Source: an uncultured Flavobacteriaceae bacterium
Lineage (GTDB): Bacteria > Bacteroidota > Bacteroidia > Flavobacteriales > Flavobacteriaceae
DNA: 64,000 nucleotides
Assembly: GCA_905479475.1 (NCBI GenBank)
Contig: CAJQMT010000015.1
Coordinates: 89,798 to 153,797 of the forward strand
Reading direction: 5' to 3'
The translations under genes and the position numbers were made by a program. Below, piece after piece: positions 26,423 through 34,283 of the stretch. The first letter of the stretch is position 1, and every line of letters starts with the position of its first letter. The notes under the pieces were generated by a model. That model searched no databases and had not been told where the DNA came from. It worked only from the letters and a program-made list of their open reading frames with translations.

Positions 26423-26453
26423 CAAATATAGGGGGATATATGAATAAAACAAA
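26423..26453 (-). promoter_or_regulatory. Promoter of the tRNA Lys-Tyr-Lys cluster
   Basis: On the minus strand: TTTG (26453-26450), 19 bases, TATATTTG (26430-26423), then GCACCCGC. It begins 6 bases past the stop of the upstream ATPase gene. The TTTGCACCCG start region recurs at tRNA-His and at the right-edge rRNA-type promoter. Confidence 0.8.
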
Positions 26454-26458
26454 CAATT

Positions 26459-27229
26459 TTAGGAATTACTTTCGTTTAAATAAGACTGCCGAACTTTCTT
26501 GAACAAGTTGGAACTATAAACGAAATTTACAACAGATTCATTATCAGTTTTAAAGATCTCTTTGTGACTTCCTTCCCATGCTTTTAAACCGTCTTGTAAG
26601 AAGATTATTTTTTCTCCGATTTCCATTACCGAATTCATGTCATGTGTGTTGATAACGGTTGTTATCTGGTATTCACTGGTAATTTCTTGAATCAAATTAT
26701 CGATGACAATCGCGGTTTTTGGATCGAGTCCTGAATTTGGTTCGTCACAGAATAAATATTTTGGATTCATAACAATAGCTCTAGCGATTGCAACGCGTTT
26801 TTGCATCCCTCCAGAAAGTTCTGCGGGGAACTTTTGATGTGCATCGGGGAGGTTGACTCTTTTTAAGACTGTATGTACCCGATCTCTCATTTCTGAGGCT
26901 GGTTGATTGGTAAACATTTTTACAGGAAACATGATGTTTTCTTCCACAGTGAGCGAATCAAACAAAGCACTTCCTTGAAATACCATCCCAATTTCTTGTC
27001 TCAATTGTCTTTTTTGGTCAACATTCATCTCTTTGCTGATGTTACCATCGAATGAAATAATCCCTTGTTCGGGAGAATGTAGCCCTAAAAGGCTTTTTAA
27101 GAAAACTGTTTTACCAGAACCACTTTGACCAATGATGAGACTTGTTTTTCCTCTTTCAAATGTGGCATCAATTCCTTTTAATATATGAGCATCTCCAAAG
27201 CTTTTGTGTAAATCTTTTACTTGTATCAT
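26459..27229 (-). CDS. ABC transporter ATPase, MlaF-like lipid transport
   Basis: A 256-residue cytoplasmic ATPase of the Mla/Ttg2 lipid-transport family. Walker A is IIGQSGSGKTVFL, the signature is LSGGMQKRVAIARAI and Walker B is YLFCDEPNSGLDP, followed by a THDM switch histidine. The insertion and N-terminal phrase IQVKDLHKSFGDAHILKGID match MlaF. It starts directly after the stop of the MlaE-like permease gene, so the pair forms an operon. Mla systems maintain outer-membrane lipid asymmetry in other bacteria; the MCE-domain partner (MlaD) is not in this window. Confidence 0.92.
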   Translation of the reverse strand: MIQVKDLHKSFGDAHILKGIDATFERGKTSLIIGQSGSGKTVFLKSLLGLHSPEQGIISFDGNISKEMNVDQKRQLRQEIGMVFQGSALFDSLTVEENIMFPVKMFTNQPASEMRDRVHTVLKRVNLPDAHQKFPAELSGGMQKRVAIARAIVMNPKYLFCDEPNSGLDPKTAIVIDNLIQEITSEYQITTVINTHDMNSVMEIGEKIIFLQDGLKAWEGSHKEIFKTDNESVVNFVYSSNLFKKVRQSYLNESNS

Positions 27230-27970
27230 TTATCCGAGCAGCATTTGAGTTAAAAAGTAATTCAATAAGATAATCACGACACTGGTCCATACCACGGCTT
27301 GAGTACTTGCTCTACCGACTTCCAATGAACCTCCTTTGACATAATATCCATGGTAAGATGGAATGGTAGCAATGACAAATGCAAATACAATTGCTTTGAT
27401 CGTGGCATATTGAAGCAGGAAAGGGTCAAAATCTAGTTGAATGCCATCGATATAATCGACAGAATGGAAAAGGCCGGTCAAAAGACCCGCAAGCCATCCT
27501 CCAAAAATGCCCAAAAACATAGCCAAAATGACCAATAGAGGGTAAAAGAAAACAGCGGCTATAATTTTAGGAAAGACCAAATAATTCAAAGAATTGATTC
27601 CCATGACTTCCAATGCATCTATTTGTTCAGTAACACGCATGGTGCCAATACTTGAAGTGATAAAAGATCCTACTTTCCCCGCAAGAATAATAGAAGCAAA
27701 GGTTGGTGCGAATTCTAAAATCATGGCTCGTTTTGTCGCAAAACCAATGAGGTATTTTGGAATGATAGGACTTTCAAGGTTCAAAGCTGTTTGGATAGCA
27801 ATTACTCCGCCGACGAAAAAGGCAATAAAAGCAACAATTCCCAATGATTTTAAGCCCAAGTCTTCAATTTCTCGAAACAAAGCATCTTTGAAAACACTCA
27901 ATTTTTGAGGACGTTTAAAAACCTGTCCGAGCATTAAAAAATATTTTCCAACATGTTCGATGTAATTCAT
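27230..27970 (-). CDS. ABC transporter permease, MlaE-like
   Basis: A 246-residue inner-membrane permease of the MlaE family (PF02405). Four or five hydrophobic segments are visible. The conserved cytoplasmic helix contains LVFPKIIAAVFFYPLLV and the family's AxKVGS-type stretch appears as ILAGKVGSFITSSIGTMRVTEQIDALEVMG. It is the first gene of the pair and contacts the ATPase encoded directly downstream. Substrates are probably phospholipids moved between the membranes, by family knowledge. Confidence 0.93.
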   Translation of the reverse strand: MNYIEHVGKYFLMLGQVFKRPQKLSVFKDALFREIEDLGLKSLGIVAFIAFFVGGVIAIQTALNLESPIIPKYLIGFATKRAMILEFAPTFASIILAGKVGSFITSSIGTMRVTEQIDALEVMGINSLNYLVFPKIIAAVFFYPLLVILAMFLGIFGGWLAGLLTGLFHSVDYIDGIQLDFDPFLLQYATIKAIVFAFVIATIPSYHGYYVKGGSLEVGRASTQAVVWTSVVIILLNYFLTQMLLG

Positions 27971-28060
27971 GTAATCTTTTTTGCTAAAATATTAAATTTA
28001 TTTTTAGGTCTTTTCTTAAACTTGAAGCGCTAGGATGTGAACTCTCTTGAAGGATTGAGA

Positions 28061-28588
28061 TCAATCGTATTTTGCGTAAAATTTCCCCTTCCAGTTGCCT
28101 TGAACGCGCATTATTTGCTCAATTACATCACGAACACAGCCTTCGCCTCCTTTTTTTGGTGAAATGTATTTGGAAATTTCTTTTATCTCTGGAGCTGCAT
28201 CTTGAGGAGCGCAGGGAAAGCCCACAAGTTCCATGACAGGGTAGTCAGGAACGTCGTCTCCCATGTATAAAATGTTTTCTGGAAGTAAATTGTATTTGTC
28301 AACCAATTGATAGTACTGTTTTATTTTGTCATGAGCTCCTAAGTAGATTTCTGTAATTCCCAAACCTTGCAACCTTTTTCGAACAGCTTCATTGCTTCCG
28401 CCGGAGATGATGCAAATTCTATAACCAGCATCAATTGCCGTTTTTAATGCATAGCCGTCTTTGATATTCATTTGACGGACCAGTTCGCCGTTCGGAAAAA
28501 CAGCAACCATTCCGTTGGTCAGAACACCATCTACATCTAGAATAAAAGTGGTTATATGAGGCATTAATTGTTTGTAACTAATTTCCAT
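28061..28588 (-). CDS. kdsC: KDO-8-phosphate phosphatase (HAD superfamily, KdsC type)
   Basis: Hydrolyses 3-deoxy-D-manno-octulosonate 8-phosphate to KDO for lipopolysaccharide core synthesis. At 175 residues it is a cap-less HAD of the KdsC type. Asp18 and Asp20 lie in FILDVDGVLTNG, the second motif is CIISGGSN, and motif III-IV is YMGDDVPDYPVM. The C-terminal GGEGCVRDVIEQIM loop, which closes the active site in tetramers, is present. The ATG overlaps the end of the upstream DUF2520 gene by 11 bases, indicating translational coupling. Confidence 0.9.
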   Translation of the reverse strand: MEISYKQLMPHITTFILDVDGVLTNGMVAVFPNGELVRQMNIKDGYALKTAIDAGYRICIISGGSNEAVRKRLQGLGITEIYLGAHDKIKQYYQLVDKYNLLPENILYMGDDVPDYPVMELVGFPCAPQDAAPEIKEISKYISPKKGGEGCVRDVIEQIMRVQGNWKGKFYAKYD

Positions 28589-29339
28589 GTGATTTTGATT
28601 TTATAATGGCGTCGGTCAATACCGTATAAATTGTTTCGATTTCCTCTGAGCACTCAGATTTGTGAATTTCAATTGTCTTATAATCTTTTCTTCTAGCGGG
28701 GCCTGTTTGCGCCTCGAAAGGCGCTAATGTATTCATTTTTTTGGCTGTTTCTTCTATCAAAGGCTGTAATATTTCAAAAGGAATGTTGTTTGTGTCACAA
28801 ATATCTTTTCCAATGGAGTAGAGGTGATTCACAAAATTATTGACAAATACTGCCGCTAGATGTATTTTTTTTCTTTGAAGAGAATTGATGTTGTACACTT
28901 TTTTGGAGAGAAGTGTTGCTAATGAATGTAAGATTTCAAGGTCTTTGGGTCGCGCTGCTTCGATACAAATAGGAATATTGTCGAACGAAAGGTTTTTCTC
29001 TTTTGAAAAAGTTTGTAAGGGGTAAAAAACCCCTTTTCTGAGGTTGTTTTGCAAGACCTCCATTGCGAGTGCTCCAGAGGTGTGAACGATCAATCCTTCT
29101 TTGTGTGCAATTTTTGCCGAAACTTCTTTAATAGCAATGTCCTTTATGCACAGGATGTAGATATCGGTATCTCTTAAATCGTCGAGATTATTGGTGATTT
29201 TTGTCTGCTTCTCGAAATGTCGAATTTTTTCGATGCTACGATTGTAAATTTGCGAAAGGTCACAGCCATTTGAATTCAGCAAAACATTCGTCAAATGATT
29301 TGCCAAATTCCCCCCACCAAGCAAAGTAATTGTCATCAT
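28578..29339 (-). CDS. DUF2520 Rossmann-fold protein (NADP-binding-like)
   Basis: About 253 residues. The N-terminal Rossmann domain begins MMTITLLGGGNLANHL, with the dinucleotide-binding glycine pattern. The C-terminal helical DUF2520 domain includes KIHLAAVFVNNFVNHLYSIG and ARRKDYKTI. The family resembles ketopantoate/pyrroline-5-carboxylate reductase folds, but its substrate is unknown. The frame continues six codons further to a TTG; the Met-Met at 29339 fits the family start better. It overlaps kdsC by 11 bases, as in many flavobacteria. Confidence 0.85.
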   Translation of the reverse strand: MMTITLLGGGNLANHLTNVLLNSNGCDLSQIYNRSIEKIRHFEKQTKITNNLDDLRDTDIYILCIKDIAIKEVSAKIAHKEGLIVHTSGALAMEVLQNNLRKGVFYPLQTFSKEKNLSFDNIPICIEAARPKDLEILHSLATLLSKKVYNINSLQRKKIHLAAVFVNNFVNHLYSIGKDICDTNNIPFEILQPLIEETAKKMNTLAPFEAQTGPARRKDYKTIEIHKSECSEEIETIYTVLTDAIIKSKSHGN

Positions 29340-29404
29340 AAGGCGAAGATACAAACTATCTTATTTTAGAGGAGTCTTTTTAAAAGAGAATTTGTAATTT
29401 TGAG

Positions 29405-29992
29405 ATGAACAAAAAAACGGTATATATGAGAATTGTCATTTTTAGTCTAATAACACTTTTATTGGGAAGTTTTCATTTTTTGAAGGAAGCGCCAAAAGAA
29501 GTTGCTCAGGAAGAACTGGAGATTTATGATTTCAAAGTAACAGATTTGAAAGGAGAGATTTTTGATTTTGCTACGCTTAAAGGGAAAAAAATAATGATTG
29601 TAAATACAGCCTCAAAATGTGGGTTGACTCCACAGTACAAAGGGTTGCAAACATTGTATGAAACGTATCAAAACAATGATTTTGTAATTGTGGGGTTTCC
29701 TTCCAATGATTTTTTATTTCAAGAACCAGGAACGTCACAAGAAATAGCTTCTTTTTGCAAAACAAATTATGGGGTATCTTTTCCAATGATGGAAAAAATA
29801 AAAGTGAGAGGAAGAAAAAAACATCCCGTATATAAGTACTTGACAGAGGAAGAAAAAAATGGATGGAAGAGTTCAAAGGTAAAATGGAATTTTCAAAAAT
29901 ATTTGATCAGTACAACGGGTAAATTGGAAAAAATATGTTCGCCTTCCACAAAACCCAACAGTCCAGAAATTATTGCTTGGATAGAAGAATAG
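29405..29992 (+). CDS. Glutathione-peroxidase-family thiol peroxidase, membrane-anchored or exported
   Basis: A 195-residue thioredoxin-fold peroxidase. A hydrophobic N-terminal segment (IVIFSLITLLLGSFHF) suggests export or membrane anchoring. The peroxidatic Cys is in VNTASKCGLTPQY and the conserved Trp in KVKWNFQKYLI. The usual GFPCNQF motif reads GFPSNDF, so the second Cys and the Gln are replaced, as in other flavobacterial members. Bacterial members usually use thioredoxin rather than glutathione. A second start at 29426 is equally plausible because a TAATTTTG box ends only 2 bases before the first ATG. It is followed closely by bshB1. Confidence 0.88.
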   Translation: MNKKTVYMRIVIFSLITLLLGSFHFLKEAPKEVAQEELEIYDFKVTDLKGEIFDFATLKGKKIMIVNTASKCGLTPQYKGLQTLYETYQNNDFVIVGFPSNDFLFQEPGTSQEIASFCKTNYGVSFPMMEKIKVRGRKKHPVYKYLTEEEKNGWKSSKVKWNFQKYLISTTGKLEKICSPSTKPNSPEIIAWIEE

Positions 29993-30023
29993 AGAAAGAT
30001 TCAATTTATTAGCACGATACGAA

Positions 30024-30740
30024 ATGAAGTTAGATATATTGGCCATAGGTGCACACCCAGATGATGTAGAGTTGGGTTGTGGAGCAACACTGGCAAAAGA
30101 AATTGCCTCAGGAAAGAAAGTAGGGATATTGGATTTGACCAGGGGTGAGTTGGGAACAAGGGGTTCTGCAGAGATAAGAGACAAAGAAGCTCTGAAGGCG
30201 TCTGAAATACTAGGCGCTGTTTTTCGAGAAAATTTGGCATTTTCAGACGGTTTTTTTTCGAATGATAAAAGGCATCAGTTAGAAGTGGTGAAAATTCTGC
30301 GGAAATACCAGCCTGAAATAGTTTTGTGCAATGCCGTAGAGGATCGACATATGGACCATCCGAAAGGAAGTAAATTGGTTTCCGATGCTTGCTTTTTATC
30401 AGGTTTGAGAAAAGTAGAAACGGAGTATGAGGGCAATCCACAAAAATCTTGGAGGCCGAAACAGGTATACCATTACATTCAGTGGAAATCTATAGAACCA
30501 GATTTTGTTGTGGATGTTACAGGTTTTATGGAAACAAAAGTAGCAGCTGTTAAAGCGTATAGTTCTCAATTTTATGATCCAAACAGCAAAGAACCGATTT
30601 CACCTATAACTAGTAAAAATTTCCTTGACAGTGTACAATATCGTGCACGAGATTTGGGAAGACTAATAGGCGCGGAGTGCGCAGAAGGCTTTACTTCAGA
30701 GCGTTATATAGCAGTCGAAAAATTAGACGATTTAATTTAG
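30024..30740 (+). CDS. bshB1: Bacillithiol biosynthesis deacetylase BshB1
   Basis: Removes the acetyl group from N-acetylglucosaminyl-malate in bacillithiol synthesis. At 238 residues it is a LmbE-like zinc deacetylase. The zinc ligands are in AIGAHPDDVELGCG (His11, Asp14) and in EDRHMDHPKGS. The LTRGELGTRGSAEIRDKEA segment is diagnostic for the BshB1 type. It lies 31 bases after the peroxidase gene, so the two thiol-redox genes may be co-transcribed. No bshA or bshC gene is in the window. Confidence 0.93.
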   Translation: MKLDILAIGAHPDDVELGCGATLAKEIASGKKVGILDLTRGELGTRGSAEIRDKEALKASEILGAVFRENLAFSDGFFSNDKRHQLEVVKILRKYQPEIVLCNAVEDRHMDHPKGSKLVSDACFLSGLRKVETEYEGNPQKSWRPKQVYHYIQWKSIEPDFVVDVTGFMETKVAAVKAYSSQFYDPNSKEPISPITSKNFLDSVQYRARDLGRLIGAECAEGFTSERYIAVEKLDDLI

Positions 30741-30746
30741 AAAAAG

Positions 30747-30777
30747 TTTGCAAGTTTGTTGAAATAATGTAAATTTG
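30747..30777 (+). promoter_or_regulatory. Promoter of tRNA-His
   Basis: TTTG at 30747-30750, 19 bases, TAAATTTG at 30770-30777, followed by CACCCG. It lies just beyond the bshB1 stop. Confidence 0.8.
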
Positions 30778-30791
30778 CACCCGTTAAATAT

Positions 30792-30869
30792 GGTGGTTGT
30801 AGCTCAGTTGGTTAGAGTATCGGTTTGTGGTACCGAGTGTCGCGGGTTCGAGTCCCGTCTTCCACCCCA
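30792..30869 (+). tRNA. tRNA-His (anticodon GTG)
   Basis: The extra 5' G at -1 and discriminator C73 expected of tRNA-His are present, with an encoded CCA. Anticodon stem TCGGT/ACCGA holds loop TTGTGGT. The acceptor pairs GTGGTTG with CTTCCAC, leaving T-T mismatches at 5-68 and 6-67. D-arm and T-arm are regular. Confidence 0.92.
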
Positions 30870-30874
30870 TTTTC

Positions 30875-30908
30875 AAAGAGATTGTCGAAAGATAATCTCT
30901 TTTTTTTT
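30875..30908 (+). terminator. Terminator after tRNA-His
   Basis: A stem of AAAGAGATTGTC and GATAATCTCTTT, with one G-T wobble, a GAAA tetraloop and a T-run. Confidence 0.85.
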
Positions 30909-30949
30909 GCATGTTATTTTGATATAGAAAAAATAGTTATATTTCAAGT

Positions 30950-31129
30950 ATGTCCAAGAAAGGAAAAGAAAAGAATACAAAAAACAAGGCCAAGCATAGC
31001 AAACTTATGGCTCGTAAGTTGAATAAAAAACGTGCTGAAAAAACAGCACATGCTGCACGTATTAAAGCGCTCTTGAAAAAGCACCACGCCCAACAAAAAC
31101 CGCTGGAAGAAAATAATGAGGAAGATTAA
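30950..31129 (+). CDS. Small highly basic protein (59 aa), unknown function
   Basis: ATG to TAA encodes 59 residues beginning MSKKGKEKNTKNKAKHSKLM and ending in the acidic EENNEED. It is rich in Lys, Arg, Ala and His, with no cysteine or membrane segment, and looks largely helical and nucleic-acid-binding in composition. It overlaps the next gene by 14 bases in another frame, which is typical of translational coupling. I do not recognise a family. It falls below common length cut-offs, so it may be missed elsewhere. Confidence 0.6.
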   Translation: MSKKGKEKNTKNKAKHSKLMARKLNKKRAEKTAHAARIKALLKKHHAQQKPLEENNEED

Positions 31130-31523
31130 AAATTGTTTCTGTGGTCGATTAAAACCTTTTGAGGAGTGTTGTGGTCTTATTTTGAAGGGGGACAAAGAAG
31201 CAAGCACAGCCGAAGAATTGATGCGTTCAAGATACAGCGCTTTTGTAAAGGCAGATGTGGACTATTTGATGAAGAGTTACCACAGTACAACGCGTCCTTT
31301 GTCTGAAAAAAAAGAAATCAAAGTTTGGGTGGATTCAGTGATTTGGCTGCATTTGCAAATTTTAAGCACTAACAAAGGTGGGGTTTCTGATATTGAGGGA
31401 ACAGTAGTCTTCAAAGCTTCTTTCTTAGAGGAAGGTGATGTAAAAGTAATTTCTGAAAACTCTATTTTTGAGAAAGAAAAAGGAAAATGGAGGTATTTGA
31501 AAGAATATGAACCAAACGAGTAA
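31116..31523 (+). CDS. YchJ/UPF0225-family SEC-C-motif protein
   Basis: A 135-residue protein with an N-terminal zinc-binding motif (NCFCGRLKPFEECCG), matching the SEC-C/YchJ pattern. An NTF2-like domain follows: AEELMRSRYSAFVKADVDYLMKSYH, then KVWVDSVIWLHLQIL and GTVVFKASFLEEG. Its biochemical function is unknown. The ATG lies inside the preceding small basic ORF. Two tracts of the SEC-C Cys pairs are intact. Confidence 0.88.
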   Translation: MRKIKNCFCGRLKPFEECCGLILKGDKEASTAEELMRSRYSAFVKADVDYLMKSYHSTTRPLSEKKEIKVWVDSVIWLHLQILSTNKGGVSDIEGTVVFKASFLEEGDVKVISENSIFEKEKGKWRYLKEYEPNE

Positions 31524-31566
31524 GAAAATTATGTACACTTTTCGAAAATTCTAATGAATTAAACTT

Positions 31567-31574
31567 TATATTTG
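31567..31574 (+). promoter_or_regulatory. -7 promoter box of the cold-shock-domain gene
   Basis: TATATTTG about 33 bases upstream of the ATG at 31607; the -33 element is unclear (TTTTCG nearby). Confidence 0.5.
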
Positions 31575-31606
31575 TGGTTCTAATTAAAAGAAAGCAATTC
31601 CACTAA

Positions 31607-32053
31607 ATGGCAAGATCAGAACAAAGTTTTAGCAAAAAAGAAAAAGAAAAAAAACGTTTGAAAAAACGTGAATTGAAAATGAAGAAGAAGGAGGAGCGCA
31701 AAGCAAATTCTAAAGGAGGAGGCTTGGAAAATATGATTGCCTACGTGGATGCTTATGGGAATTTAACAGATACGCCGCCAGATCCGGCTGAAAGAGAAGT
31801 TATTGATGCGGACAGTATCGAAATTGGAATTCCTAAAAAAGTAGAAGAAGAATACGACCCAGTACACAATGGAACTGTCGCTTTTTTCAATTCTTCAAAA
31901 GGTTTTGGTTTTATCAACGATTCGAACTCAAGTGAAAAGTATTTTGTGCACACCAGCGGTTTGATTGATTCGATTGCAGAAAATGACAAAGTGAGTTTTG
32001 AATTAGAAAAAGGAATGAAAGGGATGAATGCAGTGAAGGTTAAAAAAATCTAA
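31607..32053 (+). CDS. Cold-shock-domain protein with basic N-terminal extension
   Basis: A 148-residue RNA-binding protein. Residues 1-40 are strongly basic (KKEKEKKRLKKRELKMKKKEE) and probably disordered. A linker follows, then a C-terminal cold-shock domain from about residue 85: NGTVAFFNSSKGFGFIND with RNP1 and KYFVHTSGL with RNP2. It is about twice the length of a classical CspA. The extended form is common in Bacteroidota, where it probably acts as an RNA chaperone (inference). A strong terminator closes the unit. Confidence 0.9.
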   Translation: MARSEQSFSKKEKEKKRLKKRELKMKKKEERKANSKGGGLENMIAYVDAYGNLTDTPPDPAEREVIDADSIEIGIPKKVEEEYDPVHNGTVAFFNSSKGFGFINDSNSSEKYFVHTSGLIDSIAENDKVSFELEKGMKGMNAVKVKKI

Positions 32054-32073
32054 TACAGGCATTTTTTAGATAC

Positions 32074-32104
32074 AAAAGCTTCCTTTTTTTTGGAAGCTTT
32101 TTTT
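32074..32104 (+). terminator. Terminator after the cold-shock-domain gene
   Basis: Arms AAAAGCTTCC and GGAAGCTTTT around eight Ts, followed by more Ts. Confidence 0.85.
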
Positions 32105-32193
32105 ATGCAATCTATTCAAAAGACATTCACAATGGACTTCGAAACCAATCCTTTTTTGTAATTTTGCGATAGCTTACAAACCAAGATATTTAC

Positions 32194-33225
32194 ATGTATA
32201 AATCAATCATACGCTCCATACTTTTTCAATTCGATCCAGAAAAAGTACATTATTTCACTTTCTCGGCGATTAAATTAATTTCTAAAATACCAGGATTTCC
32301 TGTATTGATTCGTTTTATTTTTCAAGTAAATAGTCCTAAACTAGAAAGGGAGCTTTTTGGCTTGAAATTTAAGAATCCCGTAGGATTGGCAGCAGGTTTT
32401 GATAAAAACGCGGTGCTTTACAACGAACTTGCCGATTTTGGTTTTGGTTTTATTGAAATTGGAACCGTAACTCCGAAAGGGCAGGCTGGAAACCCTAAAA
32501 AACGTTTGTTTCGGTTGAAAGACGATCAAGGAATCATCAACCGCATGGGTTTCAACAACGATGGGGTTTCAGCTGTTATAGAAAATTTAAAAAAGAACCA
32601 AGGTAAAATAATTATTGGCGGAAATATAGGAAAGAATACAGCTACTACTCCTGAACAATATACAGAGGATTATTGTGATGTATTCAAAGAATTGTACCCT
32701 TATGTTGACTATTTCGTTTTGAATGTCAGTTGTCCGAATGTCGGAAGTCATGCAAAACTGCAAGACAAGGACTATTTGTTAGAGTTGATTGCTGCGGTAC
32801 AAAAACTCAACAATCAGGAAAGTGTGCAAAAACCAATACTACTAAAAATTGCTCCAGATTTAAATGCACAACAATTGGATGAAATTGTAGCCTTGGTTGC
32901 CGAAACAACTATAGACGGAGTAATTGCGTCCAATACTTCGGTTGATAGAAAAGGACTTAGAGCCTCAGAAGTGCAATTAGAACAAATTGGAAACGGAGGC
33001 TTGAGTGGAAGACCAATTCGTAAAAAAAGTACCGCTACGATCAAATATTTAGCAGAGAAATCGAACAAATCTTTTCCTATTATTGGTGTGGGAGGAATTC
33101 ATTCGGCAGCCGATGCATTGGAAAAAATTGCTGCGGGAGCTGACTTGGTGCAGATTTATACAGGCTTTGTCTATGAAGGACCTTCTTTAATTAAAAAAAT
33201 CAACAAGGCACTTTTAAAGAAATAG
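32194..33225 (+). CDS. pyrD: Dihydroorotate dehydrogenase, quinone-type (class 2)
   Basis: Oxidises dihydroorotate to orotate in pyrimidine synthesis. At 343 residues it has the class 2 N-terminal extension (about 1-45, helical, membrane-associated), then [17 protein letters not shown] and the TIM barrel with [15 protein letters not shown] and [15 protein letters not shown]. Class 2 enzymes normally have Ser as the catalytic base in NxSSPNT; here the motif is NVSCPNVG, with Cys at the catalytic position as in class 1. A TAATTTTG box lies at 32159-32166. Confidence 0.93.
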   Translation: MYKSIIRSILFQFDPEKVHYFTFSAIKLISKIPGFPVLIRFIFQVNSPKLERELFGLKFKNPVGLAAGFDKNAVLYNELADFGFGFIEIGTVTPKGQAGNPKKRLFRLKDDQGIINRMGFNNDGVSAVIENLKKNQGKIIIGGNIGKNTATTPEQYTEDYCDVFKELYPYVDYFVLNVSCPNVGSHAKLQDKDYLLELIAAVQKLNNQESVQKPILLKIAPDLNAQQLDEIVALVAETTIDGVIASNTSVDRKGLRASEVQLEQIGNGGLSGRPIRKKSTATIKYLAEKSNKSFPIIGVGGIHSAADALEKIAAGADLVQIYTGFVYEGPSLIKKINKALLKK

Positions 33226-33298
33226 TATCTTAGCATTGAGTCCTAGCAATTGTTGTTTGTTTTAATGATTGTGAATCCTAGCTAAATCTTTAAAATCA

Positions 33299-34162
33299 AT
33301 GAAATCAGCAGTTAAAATCATTGAATGTCCTCGAGATGCTTTGCAAGGCATCAAAACTTTTGTGCCTACAGAGGCAAAAGCATCTTATATAAATGCCTTG
33401 TTAAGAGTTGGATTTGACACGATTGACTTCGGTAGTTTTGTAGCGCCCAAAGCGATTCCACAAATGAGAGATACAGCAGCGGTGTTGTCCTTATTGGACT
33501 TGTCTGAAACAAATAGCAAATTGTTAGCGATTGTAGCCAATGAACGAGGAGCGAGAGAGGCGTGTGAATTTGAAGAAATCAATTGTCTGGGTTTTCCTTT
33601 TTCTATTTCTGAAAATTTTCAAATGCGAAACACTCATAAAACCATTGCACAATCTGTAAAAGTGCTCGATGCAATTCTAAATATGGGGGTTCAAAAGAAT
33701 AAAGAAGTAGTCACCTATATGTCTATGGGCTTTGGAAATCCTTACGGAAACCCGTGGAATGTTGATATTGTGGGGGAGTGGACCGAACGACTTTCTAAAA
33801 TGGGTGTAAAAACACTTTCTTTGTCGGATACCATAGGTTGTGCTACTCCAGAATCCATTCAATTCCTGTTTTCAAATTTAATTCCTCAATATTCACACAT
33901 TGAATTTGGTGCTCATTTACACACAACGTATGCTACGGCAATTTCAAAAATTGAGGCAGCATTCATTGCGGGTTGTAGACGTTTTGATGGCGCTATCAAA
34001 GGATTTGGTGGCTGTCCAATGGCTAAAGATGAATTGACAGGAAACATGCCTACCGAAAAATTACTGTCGTATTTTACGACAAAACGTATTCAAAACAACA
34101 CAAAAGCAATGTCTTTTGAGAGTGCTTACAATTCTGCTCTTCAGGTGTTTGACGCCTTGTAA
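33299..34162 (+). CDS. Hydroxymethylglutaryl-CoA lyase
   Basis: A 287-residue DRE-TIM enzyme cleaving HMG-CoA to acetoacetate and acetyl-CoA, the last step of leucine breakdown. The N-terminal IIECPRDALQGIKTFVPT carries the divalent-metal Asp-type region. HLHTTYATA provides the metal-binding His pair, and FGGCPMAKDELTGN holds the lid-loop catalytic Cys. It follows pyrD by 73 bases but has no metabolic link with it. An acyl-CoA carboxylase beta subunit, possibly of the same pathway, is encoded near 61-62.5 kb. Confidence 0.9.
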   Translation: MKSAVKIIECPRDALQGIKTFVPTEAKASYINALLRVGFDTIDFGSFVAPKAIPQMRDTAAVLSLLDLSETNSKLLAIVANERGAREACEFEEINCLGFPFSISENFQMRNTHKTIAQSVKVLDAILNMGVQKNKEVVTYMSMGFGNPYGNPWNVDIVGEWTERLSKMGVKTLSLSDTIGCATPESIQFLFSNLIPQYSHIEFGAHLHTTYATAISKIEAAFIAGCRRFDGAIKGFGGCPMAKDELTGNMPTEKLLSYFTTKRIQNNTKAMSFESAYNSALQVFDAL

Positions 34163-34178
34163 TAAAGACACACCTCTT

Positions 34179-34201
34179 TTATTTAAAATTATTCTAAATA
34201 A
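34179..34201. promoter_or_regulatory. Fur-box-like palindrome upstream of the iron cluster
   Basis: Arms TTATTTAAAAT and ATTCTAAATAA around a central T match at 10 of 11 positions. It ends 1 base before the -33 element at 34203, well placed to block the promoter. A related element lies at 40652-40674. Confidence 0.6.
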
Positions 34202-34202
34202 G

Positions 34203-34233
34203 TTTGTTCAAGTTAATATGTTGCGTATCTTTG
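34203..34233 (+). promoter_or_regulatory. Promoter of the DUF4856 iron-cluster gene
   Basis: TTTG at 34203-34206, 19 bases, TATCTTTG at 34226-34233. The predicted start is about 45 bases upstream of the ATG at 34284. Confidence 0.8.
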
Positions 34234-34283
34234 CAGCGTAAAATTAAGTTATTTTTAAACAATCTAAATAAGAATAAAATATT

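Noticed and set aside
30825..31022. Open frame starting inside tRNA-His
   Set aside because: It starts in the anticodon region, crosses the terminator and opposes the likely frame of the small basic gene.
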